Below, piece by piece: positions 47,430-59,585 of a stretch of DNA of 64,000 nucleotides; the first letter of the stretch is position 1; every line of letters starts with the position of its first letter. Both the position numbers and the translations under genes were made by a program. This DNA is from Epiperipatus broadwayi (Eukaryota > Onychophora > Udeonychophora > Euonychophora > Peripatidae), in the NCBI GenBank assembly GCA_028023455.1, contig JAQFVV010006428.1, positions 1,471,501 through 1,535,500 of the forward strand, read 5' to 3'. The notes beneath the pieces are model-generated. The model made no database searches and was not told the DNA's origin. It saw nothing but the letters and a program-made list of their open reading frames with translations.

Positions 47430-48560
47430 GAGTCTTATCTCTTTGCTTAATTTTTTGCATGGTTTATATGAATAGTTGGTCCACATTTGGATGAGGAAGT
47501 GTGTATTGAGCTTTACTTACATCTAGTAGTCCAGATGGAGTACATAAGGAATATCGACATCTGGATGATTGGTATGTCCCTTTCATGAATACATTTTTTT
47601 AATATTGAGTACTTTATAATAGTCTATCTTTGTTTTATTAAATATGATGAATTTGATGCTACCTAGACCCATGCATGTTTTGACTATATGGTCAAACGTC
47701 TCCTCATTCCTGATACATGTTGTATTTATTCAGTCAATACTATCAATGAAACGTTTGTATTTGAGGAAGCAGTTGACCGGCATGATGTCCAGGTTGATTT
47801 TAACAATATAGTCCAGGTATTTTGGTTCTAATGCCCAGTATTTAAACAGGGAAACTGGCCTTTGGTTTGATATTCCAATCTTTGGATTGATTGTGTCAAA
47901 GTGTGATTTTATAATGTGATAGACATCCCACATCTTTAGCTTACTTTGAAAGAAATTGTATTAATGTTGTACTGCTTTACTGCAGACAGCAATTGGTCCA
48001 GCCATCCTATATTCTTAGGAGGGGGCCTATCCGTGGGAATTATGAAGTCTAAGATCAGGCCATGGCCATATTTCTGTATTATATTGTAGATTAGAGTATG
48101 CATTTTCTGAAATAGGATAGATGGAATGAAGTGACATCCCGCTAAGCTTTTTGGGCCATTGCATACTAGCAGTATTGATGGTGACAGTATGGCCCACCCA
48201 GAACAGTCTTGAACAGTGCCTGTTAATTTATTTTATGAATTTGTTATTTACATTCATTACTGGCAAAAAGTAAGCTACTTTGCTGAATACTTTTATATTC
48301 AGAATAGCTACCTTACCTAGAAGGGAAGGTAGACCTTAGATAAGGATTGTGTTATTTTTTGTGGACTTGAGTATTGAATTTTGTAGGTCTTTCGACATTG
48401 CTGTCTGTGATTTAAATATTGGAAAACCCAGGAAGTTCTGTGAATCGGCCTGAAAGTGTGATTTGATCTTCTTTCCCAACCGGATGGCCGATACAGATGA
48501 CTTCTCTGGGTTTATTTTTAACTCCAAACAAAAGCTATTCTATTATTGCCTTTTGGAGAT
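47430..48560 (-). pseudogene. LINE relic (end of RT and zinc finger)
   Basis: Minus-strand broken frames. MELKINPEKSSVSAIRLGKK and FLGFPIF resemble the end of the LINE reverse transcriptase palm (G/L.INP.KS......LG). Then KYWALEPKYLDYIVKINLD, NCFLKYKRFIDSID, and after a stop TTCIRNEETFDHIVKTC, a C....EET.DHI...C pattern typical of the zinc finger at the end of R2-type and related elements. It is dead. Confidence 0.6.
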
Positions 48561-48699
48561 TTTGCTCATGTATCATATTGAATTCTGGTGATGAATAAAA
48601 ATGTTTTTTTTTTTGTCTTGTTAAAAAGTTTGTTGTTAAAATTTGAAATTAGTTGTTATTTAATTCTGCGTTTAAAACATTTCTTGTCAAAATTTGAAA

Positions 48700-49050
48700 A
48701 GTGCTAATTTAGTATGCGATTTCCACCATTTTTAATTTGAAAAGTGACCACAAACATTCTCTGACACATATAAGTGATTAAAAAACTGCCAAAAGTGAAA
48801 AATTGTAAATTCAGGTCACGGGACCAAAATTATATGCAAACACCTAATCAGTCAAAAGCCAAACTTTACAAAATAGATCCAACATTGCATAATAAAAAAA
48901 GCCAAAATGTAAAAAATTTAGAAATCTGATCAAGCGAAAAAAAAGGCCAAAAACAAAAAATGTAGAACTCAGATCACGTGACTATAATATCAATTCAAAG
49001 CAATGCTTCACAAGATAGATCTGAGATGGCATAATAAATGAAGGTGAGTG
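48700..49050 (+). repeat. Degenerate ~60-bp repeats
   Basis: Loosely repeated AAAAAGCCAAAA(A/T)GT(A)AAAAAT followed by TCA(G)GATCA(CG)GTGA, in about four units. It begins with the GTGCTAATTTAGTATGCG phrase also seen at about 44503. Confidence 0.5.
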
Positions 49051-49444
49051 CAGTCTAAATCAGGACCCTTTATTTTATACCTAGTGACTTCCTCTTTCTA
49101 TTTTTTATATAATTAAATCTATTCTTATTTTTAATCTTTACTAATATATATATATATATATGTCAAAGTTTTTTTTAGACCCAAATCTCTATTTAATACT
49201 TGTTTAATATCATTAATATGAGTAGCTTCTTTCATTTTTCTATCCCTTTTATTACTTGAAAATTATATCCTTTTTATACAATTCTTTCCAAATATGTGTT
49301 CTATTTCTAATGTATGGAAATATATCAGAGAATTTCTATCATATTTATGTTGTAACAGTCTTTTATATATTGATTTTTTTGTTTCTCCTTCATAATTTAT
49401 TTTTAAATTATTAATGTGCCACTTTTTACAATTAATTTCATATA

Positions 49445-49841
49445 TACCTGGATCTCTTTTTGTGCTGACTTTTTAATGCAATTCATGTTTCTTCTTAATA
49501 TCTTTTTATGCGGTTTTCTTTTATGCAATAAAGAAGTTCATATTTCACTATATTTATTAGATTTCAAGAAATATAAATTATTAATAACTTATTTTGACTT
49601 GAAATACTTTATTTTTAAAAATATAACATTATATTAGCAGCTAATGTGAATATGACCTGAAGCTATTTAGAAGCTTAGCTTCTACATAAACAGTCTACTA
49701 ATACTTAAAGAGTATAAAAAATCGCAATTTTGCAATAAATATTTAAAAAAATTTAACTATTAAAACATTTTGTTAGATATAACAGAAATAAATAAATATT
49801 CATTCAGATTTTAAAAATAAACCTAAAAAGAGACCCAGGTG
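49445..49841. mobile_element. Tigger-derived short element
   Basis: A 397-bp element with ends TACCTGGATCTCTTTTTGTG and CTAAAAAGAGACCCAGGTG, flanked by TA. The 5' part matches the larger copies (CATGTTTCTTCTTAATATCT). It carries no transposase sequence. Confidence 0.7.
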
Positions 49842-50029
49842 TAATCAGAAATAACAAAGATTTTGTTGATTTTGTAAACTGAAAATAATCTTTCTAGAAA
49901 TGATGATGTATAATCTTTTTGTTTTGATTGCAATCTCATTTTTTAAATATTTATAGAAACAAAATGTGAACATTTAAAATTTATTTCAGTAGGAAATAAA
50001 AATATCTATCAAATGAAGTCAAATTTATT

Positions 50030-50672
50030 TTCTGATAAATAATAATCATTTAATCATATATTTTATAATGATGTGTGGGACAAAGAAAATCACCAGAAAA
50101 TTCTAAAATCGGAGAGAGTTGAATGAGTTCTTAAATTCCAATGAGATCTAAATAGTTGTATGTCTGGATATCATGAGCTTCATAAACAATTAGTAAAATC
50201 ATCATCTCAAAGTTTAATCACTGATTACATTGTTGACAATAAACCATTAATACAGCATAGTGCTAGTTGTACTTTCTCTTTTGATGAATCTGATTTCTTA
50301 TCAGTTCTCAAACAAATCCACATATTGTCAAATAGTGATAATGATTAAAATATGTATGAAAAAATGAAAAATAAATTACACATAAAAACATTGTTTTGAA
50401 TAAAATTAAATAGTCAATGAAATTAAAAAAAGTTTGTCTTGTATAAATTTTTTTCGAATATTTGAAAGTTTTTATAAGTCATACTTTATTTCTTTATTTT
50501 TTTATGTGAATTTTAAAGTAATTTTACCTTGTTGCATTGGTTTTATGTGATTTTTGAAAATTACAGAACATATCCCCCATTTTTCAAGGTATGTTAATTC
50601 TATTTTTGTGTGATTTTGTTTAATGCAGGTTTTCTGCAGAACCTCTCTACTGCATAAAAAGAGGCCCAGGTG
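50030..50672 (+). mobile_element. Tigger 3' portion with transposase remnant
   Basis: It ends CATAAAAAGAGGCCCAGGTG followed by TA (50673-50674). A plus-strand frame, 50160-50348, reads MSGYHELHKQLVKSSSQSLI, continuing SCTFSFDESDFLS and ending NSDND. It is homologous to 26318-26524 and extends it to the natural stop. Its 5' end is truncated, so with 49445-49841 it may be one element rearranged or two adjoining ones. Confidence 0.7.
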
Positions 50673-50789
50673 TATTCTATTTATTTTATTAGCTGAATTT
50701 TTATTTATAATTACTAATATTCTTATTTTCTAAAATATTAAGCATATTTTTTCTTTTTTCTAAATATATTAAATCTCAATATTACCACA

Positions 50790-51480
50790 TATTTTTTTAA
50801 ATTCATATAAAGATACAATAAAAGACAAATGCCCCCAAAATGCATTTTATGATAAACCAGCACTCATCAGCTGGTCTAGGTCACTATCTCTCATATATAT
50901 CTTTATTATATGAAAAATATCTATAATAAATAATTACATTTATAATTCCAAGTGTAAAATTAACTCAACCATGTCTTTGACATTATTCACTTTAGATAAA
51001 CATAGTAATGACTATTATTAATCATTTACTAAACCAGAGATTGTCTCTAGCATAGATATAAACATCAAAACTCAAAAATTAATATATCTGATTTATTTAC
51101 AATTAAACACACAAACACAAGGAGTGATTCACACAATAAAGCTCAAATGACCCCAAGATCCCTATCATGCTGAACCCACACTCATCTGTTGGTCCAGGTC
51201 ACAATGTCTCATATATATATATACTATATGAAAAATATTTATATTAAATACTTATATTTTTAATTCCAAGTGGCAAGTTAACAGCCCACATCTTTGACAC
51301 CATCCACTTTAGATACAGTAGTCACTATTATTAATCATGTACTAGATTGTCTCTAGCAGAGATATAAATTTCAAAACTCAATTAAAGATTAATATATTGA
51401 TTTTGAGTTCCTTGGACACTTGAAATTAAAAATGTAATTATTTAGTATAGATAAATATTTTTCATATAATATATATGTAG
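50790..51480 (-). repeat. Two tandem hammerhead-family units, minus strand
   Basis: Hammerhead-like cores at about 50840-50905 and 51155-51225 are spaced about 320 bases apart in direct orientation. The first keeps CTGATGA but has lost GAAA and part of stem II. The second has CAGATGA and GATA in place of the core. The bodies share CATCTTTGACACCATCCA-like, TTAATCAT(T/G)TACTA and TTAATATATCTGATTTATT blocks, also seen at 11.35 kb. Confidence 0.75.
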
Positions 51481-51530
51481 TTGTGACCTGGACCATCTGA
51501 TGAGTGCTGGTTCAGCACGAAATACATCTT
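51440..51530 (+). ncRNA. Hammerhead ribozyme motif, plus strand
   Basis: CTGATGA (51497-51503), a perfect stem II GTGCTG-GTT-CAGCAC (51504-51518) and GAAA (51519-51522) are intact and identical to those of the 2.84 kb copy. Upstream is GACCTGGACCAT, downstream TACATCTTGGGG. The stem III partner upstream (AATATATA) pairs imperfectly with TACATCTT. This unit is inverted with respect to the two units just before it, making a tail-to-head junction near 51440. Confidence 0.7.
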
Positions 51531-51741
51531 GGGGGGGAGGAGATTGTCTTTTATTGTATCTTTATTTATATGAAGTTAAAAGAGTATGTGGTAATATTGA
51601 GGTTGTTTAATATATTTATAAAAATATTACATGTGGGAAAAACAAATGTCAGATCTGTGATGAATTAATTTGACACTTGGAATTAAAAATGTAATTATTT
51701 TTCTTTTTTCATTAACTATTCTAATATTTATTATATTTTAC

Positions 51742-51846
51742 TCTTTTTTTCTCATGTGTCATAGCATCAGCCAGGAAGCAAACCCGCCAACCCGGGACAA
51801 CCGCTTGTAATGCAGCCGTCGCTGACCTCTTGACCACCAATGCTTG
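51742..51846 (-). mobile_element. tRNA-derived SINE, second copy
   Basis: Minus strand starts TCAAGCATTGGTGGTCAAG and ends GATGCTATGACACATGAG with an A-rich tail (T-tract at 51743-51750). It is about as complete as the 36.6 kb copy, with small insertions in the anticodon arm region. The identical trailer confirms a common source. Confidence 0.8.
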
Positions 51847-52059
51847 ACAATATATTTTACATTTTTCTTATTAATTTTATCTATAACTTCAAATGTTTAA
51901 CTACATCGTTATTTCTGTCAATAATGGGTTATAATTATCTGAAGCATTGTAAAAGTAATGAAGTAAATGATATTAATATTATATGGATTTGGCAATGCAA
52001 TAAGAAATATAAAAAAATATTATCCATTATTGTGTAATTTAGTTTAATGAGTGACTAAT

Positions 52060-52899
52060 AAAAATTATTAATATACTATCAATAAGTATTTTGTATTAAA
52101 GTTGTGAGGGATGGACATTTGTCACATCAATTAAACTGTCATAATTTGATACCTATATATATTCTGAACAATATTTAAGATATGTGTAAGAGACTATGGT
52201 CTGGGCCAACTGATGAATGCTGATTCATTATAAAATGTGCATGAGATCATATATTTATGATTACATCTCCACAAAGTAATTAAAAGCAGATAGAACTTTC
52301 CATTCCTTGTGTGAGATTGATGCAATGAAAATTACACTACAGAAATATTCATTGTTGGATAATCTAGTCTAATGAGTGACTAATTAAAATTATTAATATA
52401 CTTTCAATAAATGATTTGTGTTGAAGTTGAAGGAATAGCACATTTGACTTATCAATTTAATCTAGTACTTTTTTACCTATTTATATTTTGAAGTGATAAA
52501 AGTGAGTAAGAGATTGTGGTGTGGGCCAAGTGATTTGTGCTATGTCAGCACAAAATGTGTATCTTGGGAATCATAAATCTTTTTCACATCATGGATCATG
52601 TTTGATTATATCCCTCCACAAGGTGTTAAAGGCAAATAGAAAATATCCCCTTCATTGCACGAATGAGGTAATTAAAATTACATTACAGAAATTTCATTTT
52701 TGGATCATCTCTAGGCTAATGAGTGACTAATAAAAATTAACATACTTTCAATAAGTGATTTGTGTTTAACTTGTGAGGGCTGCACATATTACACGTATTC
52801 ATTAAACTGTAGTAATTTACTTCCTACATATGAGATTGTTGTCTGGGCCTACTGATATGTGCTATTTCACCACAAAATCTACATCTTAGAGATTATATT

Positions 52900-52949
<50 letters not shown>

Positions 52950-54185
52950 TAAATTGTAATTAAATATGTGTAAAAAGTGGGGTCTGGGCCAACTGATGAG
53001 TGCTAATTCAGCTTCAACTGTCCACCTAAGGATCATAGATATTTTTCTGTCTTTGATCATTTATTTATTACATTCCTACCCAAGGTGCTAAAAGCAGATA
53101 GAACATTTCCTGCCTTAAGTGAGAGTGGTAGAATGAAAATTAGACCACAAAATATTCAGTTGGATCTCTAATCTAATAAGTGACTAATAAAAATTATTTA
53201 TATACTTTCAGTAAGTGATTTGTGTTAAAGTTGAGAGGACACATTTGATTGTCGATAAAACTGTAATATTTGTTTACCTATATATATTCTGAACAGTGAT
53301 AAAAATTAGAAAGAGTGTGGTCTGGGCCAACTGTTGAGTGCTTGTTCAGCACAAAATGTGCATCTTGGGGATCATAGATATTTTTCACAACTTTGATCAT
53401 GCTTAGTATTACATTCCTCCACAAGGTGTTAAAAGCAAATAGAAAATATTTCCTACTTGGCTGGAGTGAATGTAATGAAAATAACATTACAGAAATATTC
53501 ATTTTTGGAGCATCTCTAGTCTACTGAGTGGCTAATAAAAATTATTACCATACTTTCAATAAGTGATTTGTATTAAAGTTGTGGGGCTGCATATTTGACA
53601 TCCATTAAACTGTAGTGATTTACTACCTATATACAAGATTGTGGTCTGGGCCAACTGATGAGTGCTAGTTCACCACAAAATGTATATCTCTGAGATCATA
53701 GATCTTTTTTCATGTTTTTGATTAAATGTTTATGATTAAATCCCTTCACATGGTGTTAAAATTGAACAGAAAACATTTCCTATCTTGTGTGAAAGTGGTG
53801 TATTGGATAATCTCTAGTCTAATGAACTAATAAAAATTATTAATAATTTCAATAACGATTTGTGTTATAAGTTGTGAGGGCTGCACATCCGACAAAAACT
53901 AGAATTTACTACCTATATATATGTATATATATTGAACAGTGACAAAGATATGTAAAAGAGATTGTGGTCTGGTCCAAGTGATGAACGCTGGTTCTGCATG
54001 AAGTGTGCATCTTGAGGATCATAGATCTTATGTCCTTGATCATACCTCTCTGCACAAGGTGTTAAAAGTGGATAGAATACATTCCCTACTTTACATGAAT
54101 GGTGTAGTGAAAATTACACTACAGAAATATTCATTATTGGATAATCTCTAGTTTAATGAGTGAGTAATAAAAATTTACTTTCAAT
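52060..54185 (+). repeat. Tandem array of ~320-bp hammerhead-bearing units
   Basis: Seven units with the landmark GTGGTCTGGGCCAACTGATG at about 52196, 52517, 52836, 52979, 53318, 53642 and 53963. The spacing is about 320 bases except one unit shortened to about 140 beside a (TA)n run. Each unit repeats TAATGAGTGACTAATAAAAA, AATAAGTGATTTGTGTTAAA and TTACA(G)AAATATTCATT. The hammerhead region CTGATGAGTGCT...AGCAC is conserved, but GAAA is mostly AAAA. A very similar block is the unit found singly at 2.8 kb and inverted at 50.8-51.5 kb. No protein is encoded. Confidence 0.9.
52903..52947. repeat. (TA)n microsatellite
   Basis: About 22 uninterrupted TA repeats within the hammerhead array, at the place where one unit is shortened. 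Confidence 0.95.
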
Positions 54186-54299
54186 AATATAACTATAAAA
54201 TTATAAGCTTTAACTCGGTCTAAAATGCAATAATATACAATGTATAGATAAAAACTTTCATAAAATACATTTTTAAATAGTATGCGCCTAGCCGGTTTT

Positions 54300-55725
54300 T
54301 AACTATTACAAATCATAGATGCAGCATAAGTTAGGATATGGATGTATACATATACTGTTATTACTAATTTACATGAAATTTAAATGTGAAAATTAAATTG
54401 GAAAGATAGGTCATCTTTAGAGAGGGATATGCATGATTTTTCTATTGATAGAGTTTTTGTCACCTGATATGCCATGCCTCTTTAATTTGTTTGTTTAATA
54501 CTGCATTCAGTGCACATGATGTTGACAAATGGAGGAACAGAGATGATCAGTTGTAGAGAAATGCTTGAAAAATATTGAATGTGCATCTGTGTTTATTCTA
54601 GCTTTATTACATAGCTATGTATGTTGGGTTACACATGTAAAAAAGTTTGCCTGAGATTCACTGTACTAAATGGTGGGGCAGCTAGGTTCCTGGCATTTGA
54701 TTTTGTAAACATGGGAGTGGACATCAGTTGGTAAGATATCCTTTGCACTGTAGAAAAGCCAATACAATGATTCAGTACATAGAGAAACTTGGATGGTAAG
54801 AGTAATAATTTTAGTAGTGTGTTGGATTATCAGTATTGGGGGATAGTGACATCAAGGGTTTAGGGTCGATAAGGAGTGTCATGTTTTTGAAAAAAATTTC
54901 TATTTGTAGAATAGTCTTTATATCTAATGTTGTGCAGTTTCAGATATATAATTGCTGATATTGTCCTTCCTGTCTGATTCAAACTTGCATAAATAAAGAT
55001 TGTTCTGTAGGAACACTTTAAGACCAGCAAGTTGTGGGAAGGTGGTGTGAGAGACTGGATGGATGAAACTGTGAACTTATATTGGGTTAATAACCATTTG
55101 TAATTTAATTTGTGTAAATCAAGTTGTATGTGGAGGTTCAGGTATTTAATATTGTTGAGGCTATCTTCATTTTCACAGGTAAATGTGAGAGAAATAGCAT
55201 TGGAGATTTCTTCTTGGATTTGAGAGATTACTGTACAAGGTATGCAGATGAATATGTTATTGACATAATGAATATATAGTAGGGATAGATATGAGGTGTA
55301 ATGTATTGGTATGATTTTTTCTTTGGTGATATTCAAAAAAATGGTAGAAGTGATACTGCTAATTGGCAGTTCCATAGGTAATCTGTTTTCCATTTTATAA
55401 CATATTGTTAAATGTAGCTACAATGTCATTATGGATGCATGTTAAACAAATGATAAAATCTATTTTCAGGGGTTGTAGAATGCATGCTGTAATGTTTGAA
55501 TAATTGTATGGAAGTGGCATGATGAATTGATCCATATAGCTTGGAACTGGGGAGCAAAGTGATGCAATTTTGTTGATTCAGCCATGCATTCTTAATCATT
55601 TCTCCATATTCAAACAAGGATCTTATGGTGCATTTACCAAAGCTGAGGGAATCAAGCAACCATTCATTTATCATTTTAGGTGCTTTATAATAATAGGTGC
55701 CTCCAAATTTGATAATTAGACACAA
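54300..55725 (-). pseudogene. Penelope-like reverse transcriptase relic
   Basis: A 177-codon minus-strand frame (54860-55393) begins with LPMELPISSITSTIFLNITK, the GLPMG-LPIS core of the Penelope reverse transcriptase, followed by LLYIHYVNNIFIC. The catalytic YVDD has become YVNN, losing both aspartates. SLTFTCENEDSLNNIKYLNL, the FT.E.E...L.FLD-type segment, follows. A second frame, 55429-55725, with LPSSKLYGSIHHAT matches the region just upstream (KLYG..K). Stops occur on both sides and the endonuclease is not recognisable. Confidence 0.75.
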
Positions 55726-57779
55726 AGGGTGGTTCTTTTTATGTAACTATGTTGTTACTTAACATAGTGGATTAGTGGCTGATGGATAAATACTGAAATA
55801 TTCCTGTGTAGGGAATGCAATGTTGCAATATTTGTGAAGGACTGAAGAAATAAATTATTTTTGCTGATTCATATTGTAGGTATTTATAGGTATAAATTTA
55901 AGCTTTAGCATATGCATGTTTATTTTGGTGATAAAGGCTTGTTTTGGTAAAAGCACTGGCCTTTATCCTCATTAATACATGTAATATTATTGTTGAGGAA
56001 ATATTATTTGGTGACAGTAATTTTTTTGGACCAATCACTGTTTTTAAATGTTGCATGCTTGGAGATGGTGGTTTATAATTTGACTAATGATATTTGCATT
56101 GGAAGTTATCATTGAAGGTTTCAAGTTCAGCCACTCATCTAATATAGTGCTGCCAAGAACCACTATATCATGGGCCAAGATTCAGAATATTAGATATTTG
56201 TTGTGCAGTTAACATAGTTATAAATGATAGATGGTGTCAATATTATGACTTGTTTATTGGCTAGAAAATTGATTTTTATACAAAGAACATATAGAGAAAA
56301 GCAATCATGTGTATCTCTGTATAAAAGATGGCCTATTTTCCCAAATTAATTTTCGTATTTAAATTTTAGCTAAATTAGCAATGACAACATTTTATATACA
56401 ACCACTCCCACCTTATCTACATCTATGACTTGTAATAATCAAAAGCTGGACTAAGCACATACTGTTTATAAATGTATTTTATGAAAACTTTTCTCTATAC
56501 ATTCATATATCTATTATTAGATTTTAGTCCAAGTTAAAGCTTATAGTTACATTATTATAATTTGGATATCCATCTATGACATAGGATGGCCTTTAAAATT
56601 CTCAAAGCAATAAATTTGCTGCAAAAAAGAATTAAATTTTTTAATCCTGTGTTTTGTTTAAAATATTCCCTGTATCACTATGCAACTTAAATTGCAACTG
56701 CTTAAACATATTCTGGGAGGAAAAGAAACAATTGAAAGGCAATCAGCAACGCCTCGATAAAAACTATTCTTAAAACCACACACAGACATTCTGGATAAAT
56801 GCAGCCTTCTTTCTCTACAACTTCAGACTAAATTTACCAAAAAAAAAAAAAAACAGTTTTCTATCCAATAAATAAGGCATAATATTGATGTCACCTATGT
56901 CAACTCCATAATTCTGAATCTCGACCCATGATTCATATTTCCAACATAAACACATATTCATATGCATCTTGTTTGCATTTTTATTTCACTTAATACTCTT
57001 AAGTTTTCCATTAGTTATTGAATTGCTCTAATTAAATCTTTTCTTATTTATGGACTCAGCATATGGTAGAAGGTAAGAGTCCAACAATTCCAGATTTGAT
57101 GGTCAAACTTGATGCTCAAAGACCATATGGCTTGAATGATTAAATATCCAAATATTTTCTTTATTACTCTTTTTGAAATCCTATATTCAATCATTGTAGA
57201 GTCAAGAAATAAATCCTATATTTTCTTTTTCAAATCACTAACAATACAATTAGTTTTAAAAAACAATCAGAATTTTCATTTTAGTGAGTCAAGAATAAAT
57301 AGATTTCTTTCTAACCACAATGAACTCCTTAAGAAATTTCATACATTGGTAATGTTTAAAAATTGAAAATCCACATTAACAATTAATTTTAGTGTTGAAC
57401 AGCTGATGAAACTTAATACATGAGGAAATCACATGGAAACTTCAGCCTGATCTTGAAATAGTTTTAACCAATCCCAATTCTGAAAATGCTTTAAGTATAT
57501 GGATAATGTAGCTAATGCTGATAGAACTATCTTCTGATCTCACATAAAATAAATGTGCATGCTTCTGGAGTAGCACATAATAGCCAGAGCATCTCTGGCT
57601 CTAAAAAAGGAACTCGAGATTTTAATTCTGACACAAAAAAAAATGTAATATTTTATATAAACACAGTAGCCTTTCTATTTAAAATATAGATTTCTGTGAA
57701 GTTTGAAAATACATTTTTGATAATTATTTAAATAGACCATTGTCATCAAAATAAATTTTTGGCCAAGTATTTGCTTATC
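55726..57779. other. Unassigned DNA
   Basis: No supported gene. A 76-codon plus-strand frame (57136-57366) is Lys/Phe/Asn-rich and without splice signals. Sequence near 55900-56200 may be older upstream Penelope sequence, but no motif was identified. Confidence 0.3.
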
Positions 57780-58080
57780 TACCTCATCCACTTTAATGAA
57801 CTCTTGAGAGAGATTTGATACCACTAAAACATCTCAACCAGAAACCTCTCAACATCATTACTTATATAGGAGAGTCCTAAACAACCCTGAAAGTAAATCT
57901 ATTTTTCTCATACCCAAAAGAATCATGGGCCGTATATTTGAACCCATTTTAGCAAATGCACTATGCACAGAGTGCAACAATACTAAATGCAAAATAAAAG
58001 AAGCATGCTTCATTGCTAATGACGACAATGCAATAAACCGGAAGGAATCGTGCTTTTTGACCTCTAGAAAGTGGACTGTG
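57780..58080 (+). pseudogene. Possible Penelope-type linker/endonuclease relic
   Basis: The plus strand reads IFLIPKRIMGRIFEPILANA, then LCTECNNTKCKIKEACF. The C..C....C.....C spacing resembles the Cys-rich segment preceding the GIY-YIG domain in some Penelope-like polyproteins. It is interrupted by stops on both sides. The similarity is weak. Confidence 0.3.
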
Positions 58081-58932
58081 TGAAGACATTGAATAAATTT
58101 GAATAAATTACCACCAACTCAAGTGACCATTCCCAAGATAGACTATGAATATGGGAACTAAAGAGTCCCAAAAGCACTCAGCCTGATAATTATCTTAATA
58201 TGGAGCTTCATTTGTTTTCTTAATGTGCAATGTATATAACTTACTATCTGAAGGTGAAGTAGAAACTATTTTATTTCAATAAAACCATTATTGCATATGC
58301 ATTGCCTAATTTACTGATAGTTTATCATCTAATGCTGTGATATTTTTTGTTACATCTCTCTCTCCTCACTTCTTTTCTAAATGCTTTTGTTCTTAACTGT
58401 TTTTATCAAAGACTTTCAATTGTTAATCTTTTTTAGTTTAGTAATCAAACTTCTACTTTTCTCTTTTACTGTGTATAGATCCTTTTAAACATATTTTTCA
58501 TAATTCCTCTATCTTTGAGAATAGATCAATCAAATTGCTTTCCATTTGATAATTTCATTTATTTACTTCAACAGTAGAATCTTCTTCATTATATCACGGA
58601 TAAAGTTAATTCAAAGCATTTCTTAATTGCACCCCATAATTTTGTAAGCTATCAGCACAGTGAAAAAGTCAACAGACTGATTTCTCATTGGGTACTCATT
58701 GTTTGAAGAAAAAAAGTCCAATCATCGCATGAGGCAGTTAGAAGTTTAAACATATGAATCTCCTTACAAGATGTGATAACTTGACTTTATTTAAATACTG
58801 TAATCACATATTTGGTATTTTTAATGATTGAATTTATTTGCAATCAAATATATATTACACCATTTAATGTAACTTAAAAACATCCTACAACTAATAACTA
58901 CAAACAAAAGATTTCTATTAGAAGTGTATTAC

Positions 58933-59140
58933 CTATCTGCATCGTCTGCTTGCTGACTAATGAACTCCATTGAAGGACTAATTGAAGGACTAATGGCTCC
59001 TGAATTTGTGGTCTTATTAGAGGTTTCTGTTTGCTCTAAATCTTTCTTCTTTGAACTTGATTTGCTCTTAAGACTGGTGGAATCATTGTACTCTGCTGTA
59101 ACTAGACTGGAACTGAGTGCTGAAGATACCCAAGCCTCAC
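58933..59140 (-). CDS. Ser/Thr-rich exon of a second minus-strand gene
   Basis: 208-bp minus-strand exon with a GGAATTTTCAG acceptor (AG at 59141-59142) and a GTAATAC donor (58926-58932). It enters in phase 1 and leaves in phase 2. The peptide includes EAWVSSALSSSLVTAEYNDS, then SKSSSKKKDLEQTETSN and ends with ISPSMEFISQQADDAD. It is low-complexity and probably disordered, with Lys clusters and repeated SISPS. It lies 12.8 kb upstream of the promoter candidate at 46.2 kb and ends in phase 2, which does not join exon 41833. It is therefore assigned to a different gene, or to an untested 5' extension. Confidence 0.55.
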
Positions 59141-59585
59141 CTGAAAATTCCCAATGATGTGTATATAGTGTATATATATTCACACACATATTGACATGCA
59201 ATAAACAATGTATATAATAAGATTATTTACATAAGTATAGTTCATTGTGCTCATACCATGTGACCATTGATCATATAAGTGAGAGAAGGACAGTTCCATT
59301 TAATTGACAAAGTTTCTTTTTTTTTACTTTTCTCGGCTATTAATCAGTACAAATGCTTTAGCTCTTAAATCCACAATTACTGCAGGAGAAAAAAAGCCTG
59401 CAATAAACTTACTAGAATATGGGTAATCATAATATATTATACAGTATTATGCAATTACATCTTATTAATGTGAAAGGTAATATATTTTTATATATAATTA
59501 AATAAAATGAATGCAACCTGCAGTACTTATTTCGATATATAAATGTATCTTTGTTGAAGCAGCATCATAATTTTGACTACTAAAT

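Noticed and set aside
53278-53502. 74-codon minus-strand open frame in the hammerhead array
   Set aside because: It crosses the ribozyme motif and is not open in the other units of the array.
58929-59201. A 90-codon protein starting at the in-frame ATG at 59199
   Set aside because: The codons above 59141 precede a good acceptor and read as intron (CA/TA-rich). An exon bounded by splice sites explains the sequence better.
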